NCBI GenBank assembly: GCA_024305745.1
Contig: JAHRBS010000004.1
Span: forward strand, 3,658,001 to 3,722,000
Source of the DNA: Polyporus tsugae
Lineage: Eukaryota > Basidiomycota > Agaricomycetes > Polyporales > Polyporaceae
Reading direction: 5' to 3'
DNA: 64,000 bases
Made by a program: the position numbers and the translations under genes. Each line of letters opens with the position of its first letter. The first letter of the stretch is position 1. Shown here one piece after another: positions 10,024 through 20,938 of this stretch. The notes under the pieces are model-generated. The model ran no database searches and had not been told where the DNA came from. It was given only the letters and a program-made list of their open reading frames with translations.

Positions 10024-10826
10024 TCAGGCCTCATTCGGCGAGACAACGGGAGAGCCCTCGTTGCCCAAAGCTGTACCGGTGCTATCGTCACCCTGATCAT
10101 CGCCCTGATCGCCGAGCTGCGAGCCGTCTGCATCAGCGCCATCTTCGTCGAAGTCCTCCAGGTTATCGAAGTACTCGTCGCCCAGGTACTGGCGGCAGTA
10201 GGCAGCGAAGTTCGAGGGGTTGCTGAAGGCGATGTCTTCGATACGGTCCTGCAGGAGGCGTATCTTCGACTGGACGTCCCAGAGGATCTCCCAGAACACC
10301 CTATTGAAGTCCGCGAATAGAAGCCGGTTGGAGAAGCGGAGATACAGCCAGGCGGGGCCGCGTAGGAACCTGCTCGTCCCCGACGACCAGCGCACTTCGA
10401 GCCACTCCTATGATCGTCACTGTAGTCAGATTGAAGCAAAGCAAAGAAGAGCGGATGGGGGGTAAGGGTAACTCACGATGTCGGACATGACCTGATAGTT
10501 ATGCGTGATGGTCATCGCTGCGATGGAACAGCTGCACGGCTGTGCCGTGATGATGATTGCGACTATGTCCGCCAGGGACAATAAGTATGTGCGACCAGGT
10601 AGCAGACGGGGATCACCGAACTTACATTCTCCAGGAACTAGCTCAGCCAACATCACGCCACCAGGCTTGAACTCCACGTTGGGGTGCTGATCATTGGTGC
10701 CGGCGAACTCGACGCCATGGACAGCCGCAAAACGAACAATCGGGCTAGGGAAGAGTAAGCGTCAGAGTACGACGTGTAATTCCATTGAGCGACTCACTAG
10801 GTCTGAGTAGCGTCGTTAACGTTCAT
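10024..10826 (-). CDS. Small acidic-tailed protein encoded beside the transposase
   Basis: Exons 10826-10798, 10744-10477 and 10407-10024 join in phase to 226 residues. The protein starts MNVNDATQTYPIVRFAAVHGVEF and continues through a proline/glycine-rich middle and a hydrophobic segment (YLLSLADIVAIIITAQP). It ends in a helical part (FWEILWDVQSKIRLLQDRI) and an Asp-rich tail (EDFDEDGADADG, GDQGDDQGDD). I recognise no domain. Its position just downstream of the transposase, on the same strand and with its own promoter, makes an accessory role comparable to the second proteins of plant CACTA elements possible; that is only inference. Confidence 0.65.
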
Positions 10827-10966
10827 GATGGGATACGAGAGAGAGGAGTGATTGTTGACAGAAGAGCGATATGCAGGGGAGGAGCGACTCGGATGACGAT
10901 GACGGAGGACAAAGAAGAACTGTACGAGGCAGAGGAGCGAGGGCGAGGAAAATGGAGAGGGGCAAT

Positions 10967-10974
10967 ACTTATAG
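10967..10974 (-). promoter_or_regulatory. TATA-like box upstream of the small transposon gene
   Basis: Reads TATAAGTA on the minus strand, about 140 nt before the ATG at 10826, followed by a CT-rich leader. It separates this gene from the transposase that ends at 11095. Confidence 0.5.
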
Positions 10975-11094
10975 ATAACGAACAAAGGGTGTTGGAAATG
11001 GGCATGCTGGGCGGGGCCGGGCAGACGCAACGTGGTTGTGCCACTCGTCCTCGAGTCGCCAAGGGCGCTTGACGCGGTGTGATGTTCGCGCCCT

Positions 11095-14000
11095 CTAAGT
11101 CTAGAATCGTGACAGATGAAGTGAGTAAACTGTCAAGCAGGCGTGCAGTATGAATTAGCAGAGTAAACGCAACTTACGCGATCGAGATTCCGAACCACAA
11201 TACATTCGCGGCCGAGCGCGTTCGGAGTATACGCGAAGGCGGCAAAGTGGGAAACAATATCTTCCAGGCCGATGACCTGCTGTTCGCTTTGAAATGCGTT
11301 GTAGTAGAGGCTCGTGTGGATGTCAGGCCACCTGCGGTATGGATCATGGATCTCGTCGTCTCCCGACAGGGGTTCATAGACATCGACGAGGATGAACGGC
11401 TCCACCACGAGTTCCCCACGGAAGGTCCGCGTGTGAAGAAAAATCCGGGAAATTTGCCCTGCGCGACTATCGCCGCCCTGACCTTTGAAGATGACGAAGG
11501 AGTCGCGGACTCCCTTGCTGCGAGTGGAGAAAGAGACCTTGCCTTGATTCGTGCGGCTAACCTCTTGCGCAGTGGGAGAGAGTACGAGGCGATCGGTCTG
11601 GCCGAAGGAAGTGGTGTATTCGGAAGCGAAGATTTCGACGCCGGATTCATTCACAAGGCGTAGGATTGCGTCGTAAACGGCCTTCGGGAGTTCGACCTCG
11701 CGGATCTTGGAGATCGCCCGACCACCGTTGTGATGTGGCCCGGATAGAGAAGACACCGGGTTGAATGCGTCGGCGCCCCGCGAGGCCACCGAAAACGCAC
11801 GGCCAAAGCTATTCATCATATCCGCGTACTCCGGGTCGTTAGGTAGGTCGAGGCCGGCCATCAACTGGCGGAGGTTTGCGCCAATGTAGAAGTAGCGCAT
11901 GAACGTCAAAGGCATTTCCGCTGTAACCTTCAATCAGCTCACAGGATATATATGATCGGGTTATATGGACGTACCAGGCTTGTGGTTGATGTTAACACGA
12001 TGCATGAGCCCATTGTAACGCTCGAACGGGAAAGCCCACCAGCCATGAACGGGTCCGAAGAGGACCAGACATTCGTAAAGGTGCAACGATAGATGGTGAT
12101 TGGGGACGAAATCGTGGTCAAAGATGTCCTGCAGACCGCAGAGGTAGTGGAACATGTGCTTGTCATAGGCTGCTGCGCGGTCACGAGACATGGAGCGTCG
12201 AGAAGCGATGTCGACAGCGGCGACGAGGTGCAAGAAGTTCTCCAAAAGCAGCTTGTCATGGGGTGAAGCCTCCGGGGAGTCCCAAAGGCGGATAAGGGTG
12301 ATAACCATGTTCACAGTACAGATCGTTCTCCATTGGTCTGCTTTCAGCTTTCCGTGGCTCGGACTGCCGAAGTTCGATGGTGGTCGCTCCAGCCAGGAAG
12401 GAAGATATGTGGAGCGCAGGTCTGCGCGGATACTCTGGAGGACATCGTAGGATAGGACGCGATACTTCGAGATGTCCGCGGCGGTGTCGTCTGACAAATG
12501 GAAGTCCGTCGCGTCGTAGTCGAGAACTGGCGGGAGACGAATCGCATCGACGGCGACAGTTTTAACCTAACATGGGCTTCAGTAAGAATTCGAAACTAGA
12601 GTTTAACAGCAATGTACCCAGTCTAATAACGCACTGACATACGCGGATTTCGTCAACACTGCACCGGTAGGAGTGACGTTATTGAGCTTTGCGATGGAGA
12701 CGATGTAGCCCTTCCGAAGTTTGCCAAGCGCAGTCGCTGAACGCTTCTTCAAAGCATCGAGAGTGCGTTGTAGGAACTTCGTCTGCTCCTCGGGCGTATG
12801 AGGCAGAAGCTTCTTTGGGCCAGGCGCTTTATCCCGGATGTCGATGCCCCAGACGTTCATGCAATGGTGGCGCAACTCGCCTAAGAACAGATTATGCATA
12901 GAGTCGAGGACGGCAAATCTGGTGGGATCCCAATACGGCAGGCGAAGGAGCTCAGACCACCGCAGTCCATGCTCTTCGAAGATCTCATCCCGTCGCCCCC
13001 TGTTGGCGTCTCGCCACTCAGTCGCGATCTCCAGATGCTCGGCCCAGGTCCTCCGAGCGGGCCAGGTGGAGCGATCGAGATTGCGGATGTCATCTTTCAG
13101 TAGGGGGCAGAAGGAGCAGAGGTGCTTAGAAGAGTGTCCGGCAAAGCCGGCTGTCTTTCGCAGGGCAGGGAGGTCACAGACAAGCGGAATGAGGGCAGCG
13201 CGCACGAAGCGGCCCATCCATCGTAACGCAGTGCGACCAAAGTACAATCCATGGGTCCACAGTACCAGTAATTCGTCGATGAGGGGCCGGAGGAAATGAT
13301 TGAGCTCCTCAAGCGCTGGTTCTCGAGGTCCGGGGATTATGCCCACGACGTAAATATACTCGGGAGCGTATCGCATGTCGATCGGGAGGTTCAGGCAAGC
13401 CATATAGATAGCGCCAATGGAGTGGGATTTGCCTGCCTTCTTGTTCCCGTAGGGATTGAACCAATCGACAAAGAGACTGAAGACGAGATTGAGGGAGCCA
13501 TGCTGCTGGACGGAAAACAAGGTTGTGTTATCAGGACCGCGGAACTGGCGTATGGCTGGAGAGTTCATGATATCGCGCCATGCGCCGGATGGGTCGTTGT
13601 GCTGCCAACTAGTCGCTAATGCCGCTTCGACCTCTGGACGGGATAGAAAGACCTTCAGCCACGACCTCAGAGTCCTGTATGGAAACACACGAAACGGCTT
13701 GAACACCGTTCGCTTCGGGCCGTTCTTCTGCTTCGGTGCTTGCGTCTCCTCGAAGACCAGCTTGGCACCACAGAGCTCCTCGTCGGCAGTAGAATTGGTG
13801 CAGTAGTGGGGGTAAGGGTCGTCGCATTCCGTGGGATCGTGACTTGGAGCATAGAGAGCGCAACAGCGAGGGCAACAGGCGTACCGGACGATGTCTGGTT
13901 CCAGACGGAGGGTGCGTAGTACAGTCCTGATGTCGCGCGGAATACATTTCAGGAGAAGGCGCTGCGCTGCGCTCACGGATCGCGATGGCGCATTGCACCA

Positions 14001-15384
14001 CACGAACGCTCCGAAAAGCACTGCCCTCAGGCCAGACAAGACAAACGCAACCTCTGGGCGAGCTACCGCGGCCATTCCATGGAGAACAACTGTGATGATG
14101 AGGGCGACTGTGACAAAGGGCTCCATCACGTTCCTGGCCACGAACATGTCATCTGCAGTAGACAGGGTGAGCGATGCACACCACATAAGACATCGCACGT
14201 TGGAGCATCACCTGTCGTTACAATGACCGGGCCATCTTCGAGCCCGTCGAGGTTCACATGCGGAAGTTTCATCACCTCGTTCCTCCACGCGGTGAGCTGC
14301 GCTCGCACAGCTCGCTCCGTATAGGTCTCAATATCCTGGACGAGCCGTTCGTGCAGTCGGTCGACGCTACGGTCACCAATGGGGAGCAGATGCGACGCTT
14401 GAGCATGAAGATTTGGCAATGTTACGGTGCGGTACTCCACGAACTCCGCAGTGGGAGGATCGGAAGCGTCCAGATCAGACGGTGGATCGTTGTAGCTGTG
14501 AGGGGTGTCGGTGAATTTGAGAATTGGGTGCTTGAAGCGTGCCTCGGCACGATGGAGTATAGATTGTATATCTCCGATTTCTCGCAAGCGTTGCTGTGGC
14601 CGAGGCGGTAAGCTAAGAGCACAGACAAAGCGGACCTCCATGGAATACGCTCACCTCCAGACTGACGGTGTCGTCCACAAGTATCTCGTCGAACTCAAGC
14701 GCAGGAGGGTCATCAGACTCGACGTGCGTCTCCGGTGCTCCTTGGACGGCGGGCTGCGTCTGCACAGGACGTTAAGATTGCAACCTGACGCGCGAAGTTT
14801 CCGAAGAGAAATGACTTACGTTAGTCGCAAGCCTATCTGCTTCCACGTCATAGCGACGCATCGGACGCTCATCATGCTCGACGACCAGCTCGGTGGTTGC
14901 TTGAACAGTATCCTGCTTCTTCATATGGCGCGTTAGATCGCAACTGGACGCGAACTTTTGACAGGCGAATGACTTACGCTGGTCTCCGCACTGACTCCCT
15001 GCACGTCGCTAGCACGCGTTCGACGTCCATCGGGCTCAATGTGCGACTCTGAAGCTGCGTCGTGCTGCTTCGTATGGTGCATTAGATTGCGCTTTGAAAG
15101 AGATATCTTCGAAGGGAATGACTCACGTTGGTTGCGACGCTGTCTACCTGAACGTCGCGGCGATGCACAGCTATGGAATCCTGCGATCGGACGGCCAACC
15201 GGTCGGACATTGTGGCCAAAAGAACGTCCGTTCCGGGCGAGCGCGAAGCGTATTTCGGCTTCGCCGTGTGGCTGCTGACGGTCTTCGGATCCAGGAGTCG
15301 TCCAGGTCGATGTTCGCCATGTTCGTCCAAGTAGGTCCATTTCTTACAGTCCTCACAGGTACACGGCTTCTTTTTCAAAGCCAT
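11095..15384 (-). CDS. Tnp2-type (CACTA/EnSpm) transposase
   Basis: Very probably the transposase of the element. It starts MALKKKPCTCEDCKKW at 15384, with a Cys-x-Cys-x2-Cys cluster and a GEHRPGRLL segment, as in many basidiomycete Tnp2 proteins. Four short, similar exons follow (see 14650-15330), then an exon from about 14597 and a long exon to about 12640. The long exon carries CCPRCCALY, CGAKLVFEE, DWFNPYGNKKAGKSHS, GIIPGPREP, PLVCDLPALRKTAGFAGHSSKHLCSFC and RFAVLDSMHNLFLG, the core of the family with its conserved Asp residues. Downstream exons (12573 to about 11980; 11925-11178; 11100-11095) contain HLLSLHLYE-like helices, GWWAFPFERYNGLMH and EMPLTFMRYFY, ending NLDRT. Frames agree across every junction checked and no stop interrupts it, so it may be active. 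Length is roughly 1,300 residues. Confidence 0.85.
14650..15330 (-). repeat. Serially duplicated exon-intron units inside the transposase gene
   Basis: On the minus strand, four successive exons of similar length each end in a related sequence (SVATN, SAETS, RLATN, TVSLE). Each is followed by a similar intron: gtRagtcatt at the start, a ctaaYgc branch-point-like motif, and a gaagcag-type acceptor. Period is about 150-190 nt. Each unit encodes an acidic and charged stretch (for example ATTELVVEHDERPMR). The phase is preserved, so units can be added or lost without breaking the frame. Confidence 0.75.
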
Positions 15385-15584
15385 GAGACGCAGCAGGAGA
15401 GAGGGGAAGGAGGAGAAGGGGAAAGAAAAAAAGGTGGGGAACGAATTAATTATAAGGGCCGTCCAACGATGAAAGTAGATAACAGAACGCGAACAGGTTA
15501 TCAATTGATCTCAGTAACGAGGGAGACACATTCATATTGACTAATGGGGAATAAAACGATGGTAGCATTTACAGCGCCGAGTGC

Positions 15585-16809
15585 TCACGCGCGAGCCAAT
15601 TGCCATACGGGGCGATCTTCGATGGATGACCGAGTGCAATACCCAAAGATCAGAAGGAAGAGAATGAACCAGACTAAGCCCCAGATAAGGCCAGTGGGAA
15701 GCGTGATAATTCCGGCGCAGCGAGTGGATGCCCACTGACAGCCATGGATCACGGTCTTCAACACGTGAGTCTGGTTGATGCGTAAAGTTAGCAACGCCTC
15801 ATTTCCGAGCAGCGACTGAACGACGCACCATTCGGCCAAAGATGCGACTTGCTATCTGTGCACCTGATGTCAGTAACTCCAATACACGCCGGCCGTAGTC
15901 GTCTCGCAGTGTGTCTCGAAGCTCTTGAAAGGCTGCTGGCAGGACGGAGCGGCGAGCATCATTCGCTTTCAGCTCTTCTAGCTCGGCTTCGAGACCGCGC
16001 AAGGCATCGAGGATCGTCGTGTTTCGCTCGTTCATGGAGGCGAGGTCGACGTTCAGTTGACAGATGTCTTCGCTGAGTGTGTTTTGAACAGCGATCGCAA
16101 GTCGTTCCTCACTCCGCATCGCCTCGCGCTCCTTCCGAACGTGCTCTGAAGAAAGTCAGGGACATGTCGGTGACTTCCGTAGAGCAGTGAGCTTACCACG
16201 AGCGCGATACAGCAGCCTATTCGCCCTATACTGCACGCTCCCCACGTCCCCCCGGACATTGACCATCGTGCTCTCCAGGTTCAACAACCGTTCACTGGTC
16301 TCCTCCTGTAGAATAGAAGGCACGTTACACTGCGGGTTCAGGGCGATCGTTCGGGGGGTGAGGACGTACCTGCAGCTGAGCAAGCTGCTTGGTAGCTTCG
16401 AGCGTTTGGCTAATGAGCGTAGCGACGGCCACCATATCTTCGGTCCCTTGCGTCAAATCCTCCCGACCGGGAGCAGCGTCTTCCCCTTGCGCAATCCTAG
16501 AAAACATTGGCGACCGACAAGAGGGAGCGGGTTGAACAAAACTCACTGATTCCCTGACACTCTTGAGACCAGCTCATGAGACAGACTTAGAAGCGTCGAC
16601 ACGGTGCGAGCGACCTCTGTGGAGGAGGCAAGGGCTTTGACCGCCGGTTCTATGGTTAAGTCACCACCGTCGACAGAGGAAGGGGGCGAGCGGAGAGGAG
16701 AGGCGGGTTGGGAAGACGAGTCGGTGGGGGAGTGATGAAAGGCGATCGAGGAGATACTGGAAGATAGAGAGGATTCGCCACTTGGAGATCCAACGAACGT
16801 CGGGGACAT
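15585..16809 (-). CDS. Coiled-coil protein with C-terminal membrane segment
   Basis: Starts MSPTFVGSPSGESSLSSS at 16809. A Ser/Pro-rich head is followed by helices rich in Leu, Glu and Ala: VAVATLISQTLEATKQLAQLQ, EETSERLLNLESTMVNV and LDALRGLEAELEELKAND. These look like a long coiled coil. After a final intron comes GIITLPTGLIWGLVWFILFLLIFGY, a strong transmembrane segment close to the C-terminus. Introns between these parts join in phase (for example after 16549, 16371 and 16197). I know no family for it. It is cargo of the large transposon and shares the 'coil plus tail anchor' design with other cargo proteins; a topology with the coil in the cytoplasm is inferred. Confidence 0.6.
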
Positions 16810-17453
16810 GTCGCTGTGTGCGTTGAGGGGCGTAAATTGGTGGTCAGGTTGAGATTCGGTTGGGAGGTGAGCAGCTCGAGGTCATTCGAAGCGGGCCCCA
16901 TAACTATGCTCCCAGAGATAAAGCGTGATCGGCTTAAAGAGCCAGCCATAGAAGGACGCAGCATCGAGGAGGTAAAGATATAAAGAAGGCGCATGAATGT
17001 ACGCGGGCGAAAGTCGGCAAGCAAATGCGCGTTGCAGTGCTTTCAACGTAGCGATGGTTTGCGCATGTTTGCCAAAGGCATTGCACCGGCTCCCGGCCCA
17101 AAAACATCGCCTTGCCGTAGGCGCTACAGTACCAGAAGAAGCGCAAGCGACCACGGATAACGAAACATTAAGCTCCTCTGAGTCCTCTCATTCGTTCAAT
17201 TGCACAGACAAATATCGGTGTAACTACAGCATATAACTACATCAATAAACGGAGTCTGGCTAACTGGTACACCGGCATAATACTATACTAAACTGCGTCC
17301 AGTTGAACGCATTCACCGCAACGTCGTGGGCATCGGATGCTCAATCTGGTCTCGACGTCGTGAGCATCAGAGGCTCGATCTAGTCCCAACGTTGAGAATA
17401 CGTGAGCCGATACGAAAGGTGCAGGAAAAGGACGACCAACCTCACCTTGGATC
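16810..17453. other. Intergenic space in the transposon
   Basis: No convincing gene. The part next to 16810 should contain the promoter of the coiled-coil gene; minus-strand open frames at 16882-17154 show no family features. Confidence 0.3.
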
Positions 17454-18691
17454 TCAGAAATCTACGTCATCCAGGTCGTCGCCGACGATGGGCTCACCCA
17501 GACGTCGCCAATCTTCACCATCTTTGAACCACTTGCTGAGGGCCTGTTCGTTGCCCCTGGCCCCGTACCAGATGCGGACATGGTACAAGCTGGGGTGTGC
17601 CTTTGCGCTGGCAGGAGGACAGCGCAAGGCCCGCGTTCGCACACCATAGACCCATCCTAAAACGAGTGAACGCTCAAGATCGTAGTTTCCGGGCTGCCGA
17701 ACCAACCCAGCAGAGGTTTGGAGCGAAAGCTCTTCGAGAAAACGGAGCTTACGCAAGGCGCGAGCCCATGTGAGAGCGTCGTTGAATGGACGACGTCCAG
17801 ACTGAACGCGTCTCTGTCATATGAATGGGATCAGGTACTGCGACAGAGAGGAGCAGGACGACGGAACTTACCACGGAGGCCCCGCGCTGCTCGAGGAGCT
17901 TGAGTTTCCGCAGGAACAGCGCAAACAGGCTGAGGTTGTCCAGAACGTCGACGTCATCCGGGAAGAAGTCGATGGTAAGGCTATATAAGCCAGAAGCGCA
18001 CATGGGAGACGTGCGGAAAACGACCCCGATACGAGGGCCCCCTGTCGACTTGCCGATCGTAAGACGGAAAAGGTCGCTATGCGCAAGTGATCGCACGCAT
18101 TCGGCGTCGCATTCGAGGTCTGTGACGTGGGCAAGGTCGACTTCGAGAAGCGGGCACCGTCTCGTAGGGCCACAGGGCCCCAAAACAAGAACAGACACTG
18201 ACTGGTGGCGCGCCAGGAACGCGGCAAGAACAGCGTGGGGTAGGTTGGACTTGAAAAATTGGAGACCGCCGAAATTGACGTCGAGAAGAAGGTCGGGTGG
18301 CGTTGTAACGGGTAGAAGGAGGGTGAGGTCCGTGAGGTGGGGAACGAGTTGTAAGGATGTGTAGATGGGCAGGATATGAGCGTCTTGAAAAACAGGCAAG
18401 CCCGAGAGACGGATGATGAGGTCTTGAATCCTGGTGCCAGACCGGATTTTGACGCTCATGTCGTCAACGAAACGCTGGGCATTCTCGATGGACGAGATCG
18501 TGAACACGCCCTGTCGGACCGAGTTAAAGTCTGAGTGCGTCGATTGGTCTGATAATAACTCACATGAGAGGAGGCTACCACCACCTGCTGAAGGACCACT
18601 GAGAACGCATACGGTACAACACGAGAGGAAAACGACTTACACGGACTGATGGGTGGCGAGCGACAAGACTGATGTCGGCGTTGCGAGACAT
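17454..18691 (-). CDS. F-box/LRR-like protein (degenerate F-box)
   Basis: Starts MSRNADISLVARHPSVR at 18691; two short introns lead to the body, and a third intron lies near 17820-17875. The body contains repeated hydrophobic strand-like stretches (IQDLIIRLSGL, HLTDLTLLLP, VSVLVLGPCG, VTDLECDAECV, LYSLTIDFFP, LRKLKLLEQRG) spaced as in leucine-rich-repeat-like solenoids of basidiomycete F-box proteins. The C-terminus reads FLEELSLQTSAG ... YHVRIWYGARGNEQALSKWF. The N-terminal F-box normally found in the group is barely recognisable, so binding to Skp1 is uncertain. Such proteins form very large, fast-evolving families in mushrooms and usually select ubiquitination targets. Frames agree across the introns. 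Confidence 0.6.
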
Positions 18692-19437
18692 GGAGAGTGC
18701 AGAAGTAGCGTGGGCGGGGGAGCCAAGGGTTGAGAAGTATAAGAGGGCCCTGGGCCGTCCCGCCCATGATAAAGAACGTTTGGTGATTGACCCCGGTGCA
18801 AAGAGATAAACGAGCATTTCCCTTCGTGTGCTTTGTTAGTCTAAGTGGATCGCAGTAATCACAGTAACCTCGTACCTGTATCTCCGAACACACATTGCCG
18901 AGCTTGGTATGCAGAGGACAGGCATCGAGAATTTTGCCCACAACGCCCAGGAACTTAGTGGACGATTAGGGGTGATCGTGTGGGCAGAAAGGATATAGTT
19001 ATAGGACGTACTTCGTCGATCAGTTCATCAATATTGAATTTGGGCTATTGGCCAGCATGTTCGCGAGCCGAACGAGGGTTTGAGGCGGCCTATTACACAA
19101 TCCCAAAATGTGGTCTCGAAGGATACGCAGAGCATGGAGAGCGCGAGCGCGGATGACAATTAGTGGAGTAGCAGCGGGACGGGGCAAGGCGCCGTTGACA
19201 CGTGAATTGCAACGCCTCAGCAAGCTATTGGGCGATAAACGAGCGGAGAACTGGAAGGAAACTATGGGTCGACGAAGGGCAGAAGGAAACGCGTCGATGC
19301 GACCCGGTTGCGACTTGGAGCTGTGGCCGAGGCAGTGCGGGCGCGGGCGTCAATAACTTGTTGTCTTCCAACCCGAGTCGCTACTGAACGTTGAACGCTC
19401 CCACAAGCACGGAAGCAAGATCTCGTCGTATCTCGCC
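18692..19437. other. Shared upstream region, no gene recognised
   Basis: Lies between two divergent genes (F-box-like to the left, WD40 to the right). A minus-strand helical stretch near 19020-19223 (IRARALHALRILRDHILGLC) could be an exon of an unrecognised gene, but start and partners were not found. Confidence 0.3.
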
Positions 19438-20938
19438 ATGTCTCCGCCCGGAATGCCGGTTCTGCGCTACAAAGAAGTCTTCAGCACCGATGTCCATGCT
19501 GTAGGCATCACGTCTATAGCGTTCAGTCCCCACGGTACTTTCCTGGCCGCTGCCGGACTCGACGGGAAGGTGTGCGTCTGGTACGTTGAAAACAGCCGAA
19601 GTCACCGTACATTTACGGGAGAAACCGCCGTACTCTCCCTTGCTTGGCTTCCCAACCGCGAAGACAAAATTGTAATTGGCTATCAAGATGGCAATGTCGC
19701 GATCCTTTCGCTGACTTCGACCGTGAGTAGAACGTGTTTTTCTTAAGTCGGTGTTATCATGACATTTTATGTACAGACAGCTATCCATACCAATGGATTT
19801 TGGGCCCATAATTTTCCTGTGGAATGCTTGGACATCTGTGGAGATCTCATTGCAACGGGTGCTCAGCGTGAGGTGCGTGTACGGGAGTGGCACCATAATG
19901 GTTGGTCTTTGTTCCAGACACCACTTGCCGGGTTGTTGACATTCTTCAGAACCATGGAAGAGGATCACTACTCTTCCGCAGCCTCCAACTACTTCTCACA
20001 ATTATGCTTTGGAGATCCTTGTCACAAGTGTACAATGGACGTCCTGGCGGCGCCTCAGAACGCCAGTGTTGTCAGTAACTTACATGAACCACGGTGTCTT
20101 GTACGTTTTCGCCTTAGCGATTGATATCCTGATCGTGGAGATATACTCAAGCGGTTCTAACAGCTTATACGAAGCTACATCGTGGACGTTGGTGCACAGG
20201 ATTCCCATCCAGCTCCCAATGTATTTGTTTCTATTCTATCTCACGAGATCCCCCACTGAATGCACACCCAGCGCTCGCACCCGCCTTTCCGCCAACGGTG
20301 ATTTGATTGCCGTCTCTAGCTTAGGAAAGGGCTTCGATGTTTACGATACACTGTCCGGGGCGGCCAAGTGCACCTTTCCTCACGATGCTCGTGAGAAGTA
20401 CTTGACCCCCGTACTGTTCATCCACGGGGATACCGGCGTCATGACAGGAACAACCATAGGGACGGCGACCTTATGGGATGTACATAGCTCCCTCAAGATT
20501 CAAGATTTGCCGCATCAGAGTACGTCGAATTGTCGTTCTCTCTTACCCTCGCCGAAACGTCATATACCTCCCCAGAGGACGACCGAGTGCTCTGTCTTGC
20601 GGTACGTCAAGCCTGACCTGCATGTAACTGCGCCATCTGATAGTTGGCTAGGCGCACTACGTCCCGAACGTAGATCGGTTCTTGATCGCGACAGGCACCT
20701 ATGGTCGCCGTGGGCAGCCCATTGTGAAGGTATGGGCAACTGCTGGAAAATTGGCCAGCAGCCAGGCAATCGGAAACGCTACACGCAAGGTGAGCTTGAT
20801 GTGGTGGCGGCGATTGTTGGCGTCAACTCAACAGCGTAGACTCAGGGGCTCACATGGATTGCATATGTCGTCGTCGCAATTTTTGCTCTTCTCGCCTTTC
20901 TATTTTTCGCACCGAAATCTCAATCCACATCGCTGTAG
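19438..20938 (+). CDS. WD40-repeat protein with C-terminal membrane anchor
   Basis: ATG at 19438. WD40-like blades are visible as VGITSIAFSPHGTFLAAAGLDGKVCVW, AVLSLAWLPNREDKIVIGYQDGNVAIL, FPVECLDICGDLIATGAQREVRVREW, TRLSANGDLIAVSSLGKGFDVYD and FLIATGTYGRRGQPIVKVW, enough for one propeller of about seven blades with some degenerate. Several introns of 45-65 nt join in phase. The last exon reads TWIAYVVVAIFALLAFLFF, a transmembrane helix 10 residues before the stop at 20936-20938, so the protein is probably tail-anchored. One junction near 19940-19975 could not be resolved, and a small frame defect there is possible. WD40 proteins are scaffolds; the partner is unknown. Confidence 0.65.

Noticed and set aside
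10024..11095. 10024-10826 as the C-terminus of the transposase
   Set aside because: The transposase ends with a stop in the last exon at 11095-11097, and a TATA-like box, leader and ATG precede the small gene.
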